Positions 7,600 through 15,561 of a stretch of DNA of 36,300 nucleotides are shown in pieces. Source of the DNA: Pseudomonas helleri (GTDB taxonomy: Bacteria; Pseudomonadota; Gammaproteobacteria; Pseudomonadales; Pseudomonadaceae). Under the pieces are notes generated by a model. That model was not told the DNA's origin, did not search any database, and saw only the letters and a list, made by a program, of their open reading frames with translations. The stretch covers positions 1-36,300 of the forward strand of contig NZ_WIWC01000050.1 in assembly GCF_009600315.1 (NCBI RefSeq), given 5' to 3'. The position numbers were made by a program, and so were the translations under genes. Positions within the stretch are counted from its first letter, which is position 1; the number at the start of each line of letters is the position of its first letter.

Positions 7600-8280
7600 T
7601 CAGTGCTTATGGTCGTGGTGCGTGTGGCCGTGGTCGTGGCTGTGACTGTGGCTGATGCCGTCGCCATGACTGTGCAGGCCTTCGATCTTCAAGGCCGCCG
7701 CGTCGAGTTTGTCCTGCGGGCTGGCCACGTGAACGTGGGTGTCGGTTTCTTCGGCGCCGCCAAACAGCAGGCGCGCTTCGGAGGTGGTGAGGTTGGGCAG
7801 AATCTGCGCGCCGCCGACAAAGGCGTAAGGCAAATGCTCGAAGCCGTGGGTGCGCATCACCGAGTCCATCATTTTGGTTTCGACGGTCAGCGGGATGTAC
7901 ACCTCGTTGTTTTTAGTGACGGCTTTCCAGTGCTGATTGCCCAGCGCATGGCCCAGCTCGAAGCACGTCTTGATCAGCACGTCCTGCGGCTGTTGTTTGA
8001 GCTCCTTGAGGTCAATCACCATCACGTCGCGCAGGTTCAGTTGCACAACCACGGCGGTGCGGGTGGCTTCGTCCCAGAGCAGCACGTCGCCGTCGGCCAG
8101 TACCACATTGCGTTCCAGCGAGATGCCGAGGTCACGGCCAGCCTGACTGGTGCGTCGGCAACGGCTTTTTTGCGCTTCGCGCTGGTCCAGCACCAGCACG
8201 TCGACCGTGGCGCCTTCGAGCTTGTGTTGCCAGGCCGGGTCTTTCTTGACGTTGCCCAGAATGTGTTCAATCAAAATCAC
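7600..8280 (-). CDS. ureE: Urease accessory nickel-binding chaperone UreE
   Basis: A 226-residue nickel metallochaperone. The amino part is the peptide-binding domain with LDQREAQKSRCR; the middle contains CFELGHALGNQHW, with the conserved metal-binding histidine region. The last 24 residues include 11 histidines, a nickel-storing tail. It is longer than the ~150-residue UreE of many bacteria and fits the Yersinia-type protein. I start at the GTG at 8280 because GGAAGGAG precedes it by about 8 bases; an ATG at 8304 in frame lacks this spacing. Confidence 0.93.
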   Translation of the reverse strand: MILIEHILGNVKKDPAWQHKLEGATVDVLVLDQREAQKSRCRRTSQAGRDLGISLERNVVLADGDVLLWDEATRTAVVVQLNLRDVMVIDLKELKQQPQDVLIKTCFELGHALGNQHWKAVTKNNEVYIPLTVETKMMDSVMRTHGFEHLPYAFVGGAQILPNLTTSEARLLFGGAEETDTHVHVASPQDKLDAAALKIEGLHSHGDGISHSHSHDHGHTHHDHKH

Positions 8281-8346
8281 GTTGCTGACTCCTTCCTTGA
8301 TCATTTGCCAGGATGGCCCGCCCGCAGGCGGGCTCCCGTTCAGGCG

Positions 8347-10065
8347 TTAGCCAAAGAAATAACGCTGGTTCATCGTGGCGATGTCGATGGGCTTGCACGT
8401 GGCGTGCACGCCATCGACTTTCACTTCGAAGGTCTCCGGGTTGACTTCGATTTTCGGCATCTGGTCGTTACGCACCAGGTCCTTTTTGGAGATGGTGCGG
8501 CAGTTGCGCACGGCCATCACCTGACGGTCCAATCCGGATTTTTCCTTGACCCCATCATCCAGCGCGGCCTGGGACACAAAGGTCACGCAGGTGTCTTGCA
8601 GGGTTTTGCCGAACGCGCCGAACATCGGACGGTAATAAACCGGTTGCGGGGTCGGCAGGGAAGCGTTCGGGTCACCCATGGCGGCCCAGTTGATCATGCC
8701 GCCCTTGATCACCATCTTCGGCTTGGCCCCGAAGAAGCGCGGGTCCCACAGCACCAGATCGGCCATTTTGCCGACTTCGACCGAGCCCAGCACATGGCTG
8801 ATCCCTTGGGCGATGGCCGGGTTGAGGGTGATCTTGGCAACGTAGCGCAGTACGCGGAAGTTGTCGTTGTCGCCGCTGTCTTCCGGCAACTTGCCCCGTG
8901 ACACTTTCATCGCGTGAGCGGTTTGAATCACCCGCAGCCAGTTTTCACCGACCCGGCCCATCGCTTGCGAGTCACTGGAGAACATGGAAATCACGCCCAT
9001 GTCTTGCAGTACGTTTTCGGCGGCGATGGTTTCCGGGCGCACGCGGCTTTCGGCAAATGAAACGTCGGCTGGCACGTTCGGGTTGAGGTTGTGACAGACC
9101 ATGATCATGTCGAACAACTCGGCCTGGCTGTTAACGCCGTAGGGCAGGGTCGGGTTGGTGGAACTGGGCAGTACGTTGGGCTGGCTGGCCACCTTGATGA
9201 TGTCCGGGGCGTGACCGCCACCGGCACCTTCGGTGTGGAAGGTGTGGATGGTGCGACCTTCAAAGGCGTCGATGGTGTCTTCGACATAGCCACATTCATT
9301 CAAGCTGTCGGTGTGTACGGACACTTGAATATCAAACTCGTCAGCGGTACGCAGCGAGTGACGCAAGGCGTTTGAGGTTGCGCCCCAGTCTTCGTGAACC
9401 TTGAGACCGGCTACACCGGCGATGATTTGTTCGGCCAACGGGTTGCGGCTGAACGAGTTGCCCTTGCCCAGAATGCCGACGTTGATCGGCAAGCCTTCAA
9501 CGGCGCGCAGCATTTTATCGATGTTCCACGGGCCGGGGGTCACGGTGGTGCCGTTGGTGCCGTCAGTCGGGCCAATACCGCCGCCGAAGAAGGTGGTCAC
9601 ACCGTTGGACAGCGCGTGGTAAGCCTGCTGCGGCGAGATCAGGTGAATATGGCTGTCGATCCCGGCTGCGGTGAGGATCAGGTGTTCACCGGAGATGGCG
9701 TCGGTGCTCACGCCGACCACCATGCCCGTGGTCACACCGTTCATGGTGCCGGGGTTGCCGCTTTTGCCGATACCGGCAATTTTGCCGTCACGAATGCCGA
9801 CGTCGGCTTTGATCACACCCTGAATCGGGTCGATGATGGTGACGTTGGTGATCACCAGGTCGAGCACACCGTTATCACGGGTCAGGTGGTTGTTGGCGCC
9901 CATGCCGTCACGCAGCGATTTGCCGCCGCCATAGACAGACTCTTCGCCATATACGCGCAGGTCCTTTTCAATTTCGACAAACAGGTTGGTGTCGCCCAGG
10001 CGAACTTTATCGCCTACGGTCGGACCAAATAGTCCTGCGTATTCTTTGCGTGAAATAGTTGGCAT
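8347..10065 (-). CDS. ureC: Urease catalytic subunit alpha UreC
   Basis: The 572-residue catalytic subunit that hydrolyses urea to ammonia and carbamate at a dinuclear nickel centre in the cytoplasm. All metal ligands are present: H139 and H141 (HIHL), carbamylated K222 (GLKVHEDWG), H251 (HTDSLNE), H277 (HTFHTEG) and D365 (SSDSQAMG). The mobile-flap pair C324-H325 is also present. The frame is open to 10104, but the ATG at 10065 begins the standard MPTISRKEYAGLFGP, so I use it. It is followed after 66 bases by ureE and preceded after 71 by ureB. Confidence 0.97.
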   Translation of the reverse strand: MPTISRKEYAGLFGPTVGDKVRLGDTNLFVEIEKDLRVYGEESVYGGGKSLRDGMGANNHLTRDNGVLDLVITNVTIIDPIQGVIKADVGIRDGKIAGIGKSGNPGTMNGVTTGMVVGVSTDAISGEHLILTAAGIDSHIHLISPQQAYHALSNGVTTFFGGGIGPTDGTNGTTVTPGPWNIDKMLRAVEGLPINVGILGKGNSFSRNPLAEQIIAGVAGLKVHEDWGATSNALRHSLRTADEFDIQVSVHTDSLNECGYVEDTIDAFEGRTIHTFHTEGAGGGHAPDIIKVASQPNVLPSSTNPTLPYGVNSQAELFDMIMVCHNLNPNVPADVSFAESRVRPETIAAENVLQDMGVISMFSSDSQAMGRVGENWLRVIQTAHAMKVSRGKLPEDSGDNDNFRVLRYVAKITLNPAIAQGISHVLGSVEVGKMADLVLWDPRFFGAKPKMVIKGGMINWAAMGDPNASLPTPQPVYYRPMFGAFGKTLQDTCVTFVSQAALDDGVKEKSGLDRQVMAVRNCRTISKKDLVRNDQMPKIEVNPETFEVKVDGVHATCKPIDIATMNQRYFFG

Positions 10066-10136
10066 CGGTGGCTCTTTTTCTAATGCCGCGCGGGCGTCAA
10101 TCAATCAACGGCGCGTGTGCACAGTCTGCGAATGGG

Positions 10137-10664
10137 TTACTTGGCTGGCGGCGTGTTGAACTTGAAGCCGCGCTCGACTGCGCGCTGGATGGCTTGCAGT
10201 TTCTCCGGGCGTTCTTTGCCGCTGACGCTGCTTTGCGGCGCCCAGCCGTCCACCAGATTGTTGAAGCCATAGAGGGTTTGCTTGCCGCCATACGGCACCA
10301 GCGACACTTCAATCTCATCACCCGGTTCAAAACGGATGGCGGTGGTGGCGGTGATGTTCAGGCGCTTGCCATAGGCCGCTTCGCGGTCGAAGGCGAGGGC
10401 GCGGTTGGCCTCGAAGAAGTGGAAGTGCGAGCCGACTTGAATCGGGCGGTCACCGGTGTTGCGCACTTTGACTTTGATCGAAGGGCGGTCTTCGTTGAAG
10501 GTGATCGGCGTGCTGGCATAAATGGTGCCGCCCAGCGGGACATTGGCTTCATCGCCGGTGTGCACGCCGCCTGGATTCTTGGCGTGAGGGATGTGGTGGG
10601 CGGGGTGAGTGTCCTGATGCGGGCTGGCGTTTTTTTCGGGTGCAGCGGGTTTTTTGGTGCTCAT
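10137..10664 (-). CDS. ureB: Urease subunit beta UreB, long form
   Basis: A 175-residue beta subunit. The urease beta core starts near residue 42 (VPLGGTIYAS) with RNTGDRPIQVGSHFHFFE and FDREAAYGKRLNI, as in all UreB. It carries an extra low-complexity amino-terminal extension of about 40 residues rich in Lys, Pro and His and a carboxyl extension, both found in the Yersinia-type UreB; classical UreB is about 100 residues. GAGGA precedes the ATG at good spacing. Confidence 0.95.
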   Translation of the reverse strand: MSTKKPAAPEKNASPHQDTHPAHHIPHAKNPGGVHTGDEANVPLGGTIYASTPITFNEDRPSIKVKVRNTGDRPIQVGSHFHFFEANRALAFDREAAYGKRLNITATTAIRFEPGDEIEVSLVPYGGKQTLYGFNNLVDGWAPQSSVSGKERPEKLQAIQRAVERGFKFNTPPAK

Positions 10665-10716
10665 GACTGATTCCTCAAAACGGTGCTGTTTGCGTTAATC
10701 GGCTTCAAAGCAGGCG

Positions 10717-11019
10717 TTATTTGATCGGGTCATGGACCGTGACCAGGCGGCTGCCATCGGTGAAGATCGCTTCGACCTGAACGTTGGGCACCAGATCCCA
10801 GACGCCGTCCATCACGTCATTTTTTGTCAGCACTTTGCTGGCTTCATTCATCACGTCTTCAACCGATTTGCCATCGCGTGCGCCTTCCAGAGCGGTCACG
10901 GTGATAATCGAAACAGCCTCCGGGTAATTCAACTTCAAGCCGCGAGCCTTTCGTTTGAACGCCACGTCCGACAGGGTGTAAATCATCAGTTTGTCGATTT
11001 CTCTCGGGGTGAGCTGCAT
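10717..11019 (-). CDS. ureA: Urease subunit gamma UreA
   Basis: The 100-residue gamma subunit of urease, starting MQLTPREIDKLMIYTLSDVA and containing LNYPEAVS and VQVEAIFTDGSRLVTVHDPI, which are diagnostic. It is separate from UreB, unlike the fused UreAB of Helicobacter. A full AGGAGG lies 6 bases before the ATG, the best ribosome binding site of the operon, consistent with it being the first gene. The 406-base space upstream holds the probable promoter. Confidence 0.97.
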   Translation of the reverse strand: MQLTPREIDKLMIYTLSDVAFKRKARGLKLNYPEAVSIITVTALEGARDGKSVEDVMNEASKVLTKNDVMDGVWDLVPNVQVEAIFTDGSRLVTVHDPIK

Positions 11020-11425
11020 AAGCCCTCCTATCTACAGTGCGGTAAACATTAAAGAACTGAAGCGCCGGATTTGGCCGGACTGCGCGCATGCAAAAGCCTG
11101 CGCATATCGATCACATGCACAGGGTTTGGATCAGGGTGTGTGGAGTGTTTTACGGGTTTCAAGGTCATGATGCTCAACCGTATAAATCCATTAAGACGGG
11201 CGCGATCAGAGCCTAGACCATAAATTTCAGCAGGCCAGTGACGGAACAGCCATAAGGGGATGGAGGGTTGACATGCATCAGCAGCCACTAGTTGCTTATA
11301 AAACCTTTAATAAACAACTAGTTATTGGTTTTTATTGCGCTTGATCAACACGATTTAGCGGCTGTTCTATGCTGAATAAGTTAATTTTTTAGTGCGATAT
11401 GTCATCTAAATACGTAAGAAAGTTC
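11020..11425 (-). promoter_or_regulatory. Upstream region of the urease operon
   Basis: About 400 bases without a convincing gene lie between ureA and the carboxyl end of the FUSC-family gene. The half nearer 11425 is AT-rich and contains an inverted repeat (11287-11322). On the minus strand TTGATC (11343-11348) is followed after about 17 bases by a weak -10-like ATAACT that touches the repeat, a plausible but weak promoter. I found no NikR-type GTATGA...TCATAC site. A short open frame at 11049-11288 (minus) has no supporting signal. Confidence 0.45.
11287..11322. promoter_or_regulatory. Inverted repeat ACTAGTTG-N20-CAACTAGT (possible operator)
   Basis: The two 8-base arms are exact reverse complements. 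Each contains the palindrome ACTAGT, and their centres are 30 bases apart, close to three helical turns. Two dimers could bind on the same DNA face. It lies about 270-300 bases upstream of ureA in the only non-coding space that can drive the urease operon. The regulator is unknown. Confidence 0.45.
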
Positions 11426-12526
11426 CTATTTTTCAGGAGGGGCTTGGTTGTTTTTGAACAAATGGCGATGACCTTTATCGTAAAGCGCGGCATGCAGTTG
11501 ATCGTTCAACTCGGTCAATTGCCGAAGCATTTCCAGCGTCAGCCAGATGTAGGCATAAAAAGGCGGTTCGTAGACCTTGTCCTTGATGCTTTCGAGGACC
11601 AGTTTGTGCAGGTCTCGTGCTTTTTGACGCAGTTCACCACTGATCTGATTGTCCGATATCCCCATGACCAGCTTGTTTTGCAGCGATTCCAGAGCCTGCG
11701 GAATAAGACGATGCAGGTCATTGAGTGATGACTCACTTTCAATCAGCTTATGGTTTTCATTGGAGGACCAGTAGGCATCAATCATCAGGGCCATGGTCGC
11801 TATCAAGTTGCGGTGCAGGGTTTGCATGGATTCGAACACACTGGCCTTGAGGTTGGTTTCCTTGCTGGCCGGGGTGATGTAATTACGCAGCTTGATTACG
11901 GCGTCCAGTTCATCTTTGAGCTGGTCGTCGAGGGCGGGTCGCTCCAGCACTCGGGGTGAGAAATAGCCTTCGTACAGGTGGTTGATCTTGTCGAGGCTTT
12001 GGCTGAATTTGATACGCAAATCTGTATAGGCCCGTTGCGGATAAATGCTGGTATAGAGCATGGCCAGCACTGAGCCTGCCAGTACATACACACTGCGGGT
12101 GATCGCCGATTCCATGTCGTTGGGCGGTGCGCAACTGACCACCGCCAGGGTGGCGCCGATCAACAGGGCCATATACGGGTGCTTGCCGAGTGTCAGGTAG
12201 CCGGCGATAAACATCATGACCCCGCACCACAACAGCATCAGCGGGTAGGAGTGGATTTCCAGATAGAGCGCCACCAGACCGGACAACGCACCCAGTACCG
12301 TGCCGCCGGTGCGTTGCAGTGCCCTGGAAAACACATTGCCCCAATAGGGTTGCGGTCCCATGACGATGAGCATGGTGATCAATGCGTAGGACGCGCCATC
12401 GAGCTTGAAATAACGAATGGCCAGAAAGGTGACCACAAATGCCAGGCTGATGCGGGTGGCATGAATCCAGCGGTAATACTGGCAAAACAGGCGCTCAGGC
12501 TTTGAAATCTTTTTCCCCAGGTGCAT
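11426..12526 (-). CDS. FUSC-family membrane protein
   Basis: A 366-residue protein with six hydrophobic segments in residues about 25-165 (for example ISLAFVVTFLAIRYF and ALLIGATLAVVS), followed by a long helical cytoplasmic part. This is the layout of FUSC/ArAE-family proteins, which include aromatic-acid and fusaric-acid efflux components. It has only one membrane module, half of the large AaeB/YccS type. The substrate is not known. It stands alone between the urease promoter region and the lysR region, on the minus strand. The ATG at 12526 has only a weak purine-rich segment upstream. Confidence 0.75.
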   Translation of the reverse strand: MHLGKKISKPERLFCQYYRWIHATRISLAFVVTFLAIRYFKLDGASYALITMLIVMGPQPYWGNVFSRALQRTGGTVLGALSGLVALYLEIHSYPLMLLWCGVMMFIAGYLTLGKHPYMALLIGATLAVVSCAPPNDMESAITRSVYVLAGSVLAMLYTSIYPQRAYTDLRIKFSQSLDKINHLYEGYFSPRVLERPALDDQLKDELDAVIKLRNYITPASKETNLKASVFESMQTLHRNLIATMALMIDAYWSSNENHKLIESESSLNDLHRLIPQALESLQNKLVMGISDNQISGELRQKARDLHKLVLESIKDKVYEPPFYAYIWLTLEMLRQLTELNDQLHAALYDKGHRHLFKNNQAPPEK

Positions 12527-12682
12527 ACCGACCTCAAACGCATGAATGGTTTGGGCAGGGAGCCTAGTTCAGGGTGGGGTGATCTACCACGAGGCCATGG
12601 GCCGGGATGGACAAAACGGGCGCTTGATCATGGGGCCAAATGCAGGCGGGCTGGTGGATTAAAGGAGAGGACAAGCGGGGTT
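12527..12682. other. Non-coding stretch upstream of the FUSC gene
   Basis: Together with the following 210 bases this makes a gap of about 366 bases before lysR. I see no open frame with a ribosome binding site. The part near 12527 should contain the FUSC promoter on the minus strand, but I could not identify clear -35/-10 boxes. Confidence 0.4.
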
Positions 12683-12721
12683 AAAAAAAAGCCATTACCT
12701 TCATGGGGATCCGGTAATGGC
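12683..12721 (-). terminator. Orphan intrinsic terminator on the minus strand
   Basis: GCCATTACC (12691-12699) pairs with GGTAATGGC (12713-12721) around a 13-base loop. On the minus strand the stem is followed by eight T (12690-12683), a good intrinsic terminator. No protein gene on the minus strand ends here: the next gene to the right, lysR, is on the plus strand. This points to a short minus-strand transcript. Confidence 0.65.
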
Positions 12722-12800
12722 TAAAAATCTCAACCAAAGAGAGCGTCAGGCATCAACCTGACGGGCGGCAATGTATCAATCTTTAACTTAGCTAGCTACC
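12683..12800 (-). ncRNA. Candidate small RNA upstream of lysR (tentative)
   Basis: The reason for this call is the orphan minus-strand terminator at 12683-12721. Just upstream of it on the same strand is a second small hairpin, GTCAGG-TTGAT-GCCTGAC (about 12745-12762). A transcript of roughly 80-120 bases with two hairpins and a U-tail would fit a small RNA. I could not identify a convincing promoter, so the 5' end is a guess, and I do not recognise a known family. Confidence 0.25.
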
Positions 12801-12866
12801 TAAGCAGCGGCGATACAGTTTTACACGGTGCGCAATAATGGTGCATGCCCTGTGTCTGGCCTCTTA

Positions 12867-12881
12867 TAGCGTTAAACGCTA
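12867..12881. promoter_or_regulatory. 15-bp palindrome before lysR (probable operator)
   Basis: TAGCGTTAAACGCTA is a perfect palindrome with the T-N11-A shape of LysR-type binding sites. It is 11 bases upstream of the lysR ATG and overlaps a TTATAG that could be the -10 box, which suits autorepression. A very similar palindrome stands before the efflux operon at 13925-13939. Confidence 0.65.
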
Positions 12882-12892
12882 CCCTGCGGGCC

Positions 12893-13801
12893 ATGCAAAT
12901 ACCTGACTTGAATCTGCTGGTTGCCTTGAATGTCCTGCTGGAAGAGGGGTCAGTCGTGGGCGCTGCCCGGCGCATGAACCTCAGCGCACCGGCCATGAGC
13001 CGCACCTTGACGCGCATTCGTGAGGCCTTGAACGATCCCATATTGGTGCGCTCCGGGCGCGGGCTTGTGCCCACACCGCGAGCATTGGAGCTGCAAGAGC
13101 AAGTGCGCGGCGTGGTTGAACTGGCTCATGGCGTTTTCACCCAAAGTCAGCACAGTGACCTGAGCCAGCTGGAGCGCACGTTCAGCATTCGCGCCAATGA
13201 CGTGTTCTTTGGCGTTTACGGCAGCGCACTGCGCGAACAGATGGCGAAGGAAATGCCCAAAGCCACCTTGCGGGTGGTGCCTGAGGGCTTTACCGATGAC
13301 GAAGCCTTGAGCGAAGGTCGCATTGATCTGGCGATCAGTGCCAACAACACCTTCAGTTCGGACATCAAGGTCCAGCAGTTGTTTACCTGTCCTTTTGTAG
13401 GGCTGGCCCGTGAAGACCACCCGATTTTCGATCAGTCGATCACGGCGCAACGCTTTGTCGGCTATGACCATATCAGCGTGTCACGCCGTGGCCATGCCCG
13501 TGGGCCGATTGATACCAAGCTGGCTGAATTGGGCCTTGAGCGTCGAGTGTCATTCACCACCCCGACGTTTTACTCGGCGATTTTTGCCTTGGCCGATGCC
13601 GATATGATTTTGCCGCTGATGCCTCAATTGCTGCTCAAAACCCTGGAGCCAATGGGCCTGAAACTGCGCGCGTTTGAGTTACCGATAGCGTTGCAGGCGG
13701 TGAACATTATTCAGGCCTGGCATCCGCGAATGGACAACGACCCGGCTCATCGCTGGTTGCGCCGCACCCTCAAAACGTTCTGCGATACCGCCGCTCTGTA
13801 A
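12893..13801 (+). CDS. LysR-family transcriptional regulator
   Basis: A 302-residue LysR-type regulator. The amino-terminal winged helix (about residues 1-60) has LNLLVALNVLLEEGSVVGAA, SAPAMSRTLTRIRE and ILVRSGRGLVPTPRA, close to the NodD/LeuO-like group. The rest is the periplasmic-binding-protein-like effector domain. I start at ATG 12893, which gives the normal length; a frame extension to 12845 lacks support. A palindrome lies immediately upstream, and the same motif precedes the efflux operon that starts about 220 bases downstream, so this protein is the probable regulator of that operon. Effector unknown. Confidence 0.88.
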   Translation: MQIPDLNLLVALNVLLEEGSVVGAARRMNLSAPAMSRTLTRIREALNDPILVRSGRGLVPTPRALELQEQVRGVVELAHGVFTQSQHSDLSQLERTFSIRANDVFFGVYGSALREQMAKEMPKATLRVVPEGFTDDEALSEGRIDLAISANNTFSSDIKVQQLFTCPFVGLAREDHPIFDQSITAQRFVGYDHISVSRRGHARGPIDTKLAELGLERRVSFTTPTFYSAIFALADADMILPLMPQLLLKTLEPMGLKLRAFELPIALQAVNIIQAWHPRMDNDPAHRWLRRTLKTFCDTAAL

Positions 13802-13820
13802 CACTGCCGCTCCCTATTCT

Positions 13821-13915
13821 GTAGCCGCTGCCGAAGGCTGCGATAAAGGCCGCAGGGCCTTGGCTTTTTAAATGGGGCAGCTGCGCAGCCCATCGCAGCC
13901 TTCGGCAGCGACTAC
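13821..13915. repeat. REPIN-type inverted repeat pair
   Basis: GTAGCCGCTGCCGAAGGCTG... (13821-13844) and its reverse complement (13892-13915) match at 23 of 24 positions. The sequence resembles REP elements dispersed in fluorescent pseudomonads. It separates lysR from the efflux operon. It may end lysR transcription or only be a mobile repeat. Confidence 0.8.
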
Positions 13916-13919
13916 ATAA

Positions 13920-13944
13920 GTGGATTGCGTTTGACGCAATCCAC
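13920..13944. promoter_or_regulatory. Palindromic operator before the efflux operon
   Basis: GTGGATTGCGT and ACGCAATCCAC (11 bp each, exact) flank TTG. The core 13925-13939, TTGCGTTTGACGCAA, has the T-N11-A LysR-box form and agrees with the lysR palindrome in TnGCGTTnnACGCnA. A potential -35 box TTGACG (13931-13936) lies inside it, with TATTTA 15 bases later. Binding there would directly control the operon promoter. Confidence 0.6.
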
Positions 13945-14022
13945 AGTTAGCTATTTATCAATTTTTATAACAATACCGACTGGTTAAACTTTTTGTCATC
14001 AACAGTGACGACGGAGTTGGCC

Positions 14023-15561
14023 ATGTATTGGCTGTTTAAGCGTGCGGGCGTTTCAGTGCCCGCGCCGCCAATCAGTACGGCCTTCGGCCTGCGGATTTTT
14101 ACCGGACTGGTGGGGGTGTTGCTGGCCGTACTGGTTTCAGGGTTCAACGAGAACGTGACCAAGGTGGCCATGCCCGATATTCGAGGAGCAATGGGCCTCA
14201 GTGTTGATCAGGGCACCTGGCTGCTGGCGGTCTATTCCGCCACCTCAATTAGCGCAATGGCCTTTTCACCCTGGTGCGCCGCGACGTTCTCTATTCGGCG
14301 TTTTACGTTATGCGCCATCGCAGCCTTTATGCTGCTGGGCATCCTGTGTCCGTTGGCCCCAAACCCCAAGGTGCTGATGCTGCTGCGTACCCTTCAAGGC
14401 TTTGCCGCCGGTGCGTTGCCGCCCATGTTGATGTCGGTGGCGTTACGTTTTTTGCCGCCCGGTATTCGGTTGTACGGGTTGGGCAGTTACGCGTTAACCG
14501 CGACCTTTGGGCCCAGTTTTGGCACGCCGCTGGCCGCCTGGTGGGTGGACTACGCCGGTTGGCAATGGGCGTTCTGGCAGATTATTCCGTTCAGCCTGCT
14601 GGCGATGGCCTGTGTGGCGTGGGGCTTGCCGCAAGATCCGTTGCGCCTTGAACGCTTCAAACAATTCGATTGGCGTGGGCTGCTGTTGGGGTTGCCCGGC
14701 TTGATTCTGTTGGTGCTGGGGCTGGAACTCGGTCAATGGCAGAACTGGTTTGCGTCGCCGATGATTCGCGTTTTTATCGTCGGCGGGCTGGGGTTACTGG
14801 TGCTGTTTTTTATCAATGAATGGTCGCACCCGCTGCCGTTTTTCAAACTCCAGTTATTGAAAATCCGCAACTTGGCGCACGCCTTGCTGACATTGGGCGG
14901 CGTGCTGTTTGTGTTGATGGCGGTGATCAAGATTCCGTCCGCCTATCTGGCTCAGATTCAGGGCTATCGCCCCCAGGAAACCGCACCGTTGATGCTGTTG
15001 GTGGCGTTGCCGCAGTTGCTCGCGCTGCCGCTGGTGGTTGCGTTGTGCAACCTGCGGTGGGTCGATTGCCGCTGGGTGCTGGCCATCGGCCTGGGCTTGC
15101 TGGCGCTGGCGTGCGGCATCGGTTCGCAGGTGACGTCGGTGTGGAGCCGGGAGAATTTTTACGGCTTGCAAGCCATTCAGATCATCGCCCAGCCGATGGC
15201 GGTCATTCCTTTGTTGATGCTCGCCACGGGCAGCTTGAACCCGGCGGACGGGCCGTTTGCCTCGGCCTGGTTCAATACCGTCAAAGGTTTTTCGGCGGTG
15301 GCCGCGGGCAGCGTTTTGCAGGTGCTGACGGTCAATCGCGAGCATTTTCACTCAATGATGCTGGTGGATCGTGTGGGTAATACGTCGTGGATAGCCACAA
15401 CGCCCAATCTGGCGCGCCGCATTCACGAGCAGGCGATGGTGTTGGCGTCTTCTGATCTCTATCTGTACATGGCCGGCTTGGCGCTTTTTTTGGTGGTGTT
15501 AATTCCTTTTGGCCCGACGCGGATCTATCCGCCGGGTTCCGTGGTTGGAGCAGTGAAATGA
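14023..15561 (+). CDS. DHA2-family MFS efflux pump (EmrB-like)
   Basis: A 512-residue inner-membrane proton-driven drug exporter with about 14 hydrophobic segments, the DHA2 layout. Typical features are the motif-C-like ...GPSFGTPLAAWWVD..WQWAF region in the fifth segment area and LRTLQGFAAGALPPM. The ATG at 14023 has GGAG 8 bases upstream; an in-frame TTG at 13993 is weaker. It overlaps the next gene by four bases (ATGA) and forms with it and the following lipoprotein a tripartite pump. The substrate is unknown. Confidence 0.9.
   Translation: MYWLFKRAGVSVPAPPISTAFGLRIFTGLVGVLLAVLVSGFNENVTKVAMPDIRGAMGLSVDQGTWLLAVYSATSISAMAFSPWCAATFSIRRFTLCAIAAFMLLGILCPLAPNPKVLMLLRTLQGFAAGALPPMLMSVALRFLPPGIRLYGLGSYALTATFGPSFGTPLAAWWVDYAGWQWAFWQIIPFSLLAMACVAWGLPQDPLRLERFKQFDWRGLLLGLPGLILLVLGLELGQWQNWFASPMIRVFIVGGLGLLVLFFINEWSHPLPFFKLQLLKIRNLAHALLTLGGVLFVLMAVIKIPSAYLAQIQGYRPQETAPLMLLVALPQLLALPLVVALCNLRWVDCRWVLAIGLGLLALACGIGSQVTSVWSRENFYGLQAIQIIAQPMAVIPLLMLATGSLNPADGPFASAWFNTVKGFSAVAAGSVLQVLTVNREHFHSMMLVDRVGNTSWIATTPNLARRIHEQAMVLASSDLYLYMAGLALFLVVLIPFGPTRIYPPGSVVGAVK

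Noticed and set aside
7591..8901. Long open frame on the plus strand (436 codons) opposite ureE and ureC
   Set aside because: It is antisense to two clear urease genes, has a skewed His/Val/Gly composition typical of shadow frames in GC-rich DNA, and has no family features.
11049..11288. Open frame on the minus strand upstream of ureA
   Set aside because: No ribosome binding site or family resemblance; more likely part of the promoter and leader region.
11020..11425. NikR operator or sigma-54 promoter for the urease operon
   Set aside because: Looked for GTATGA-N-TCATAC and TGGCAC-N-TTGC type sequences on the minus strand and found no acceptable match.
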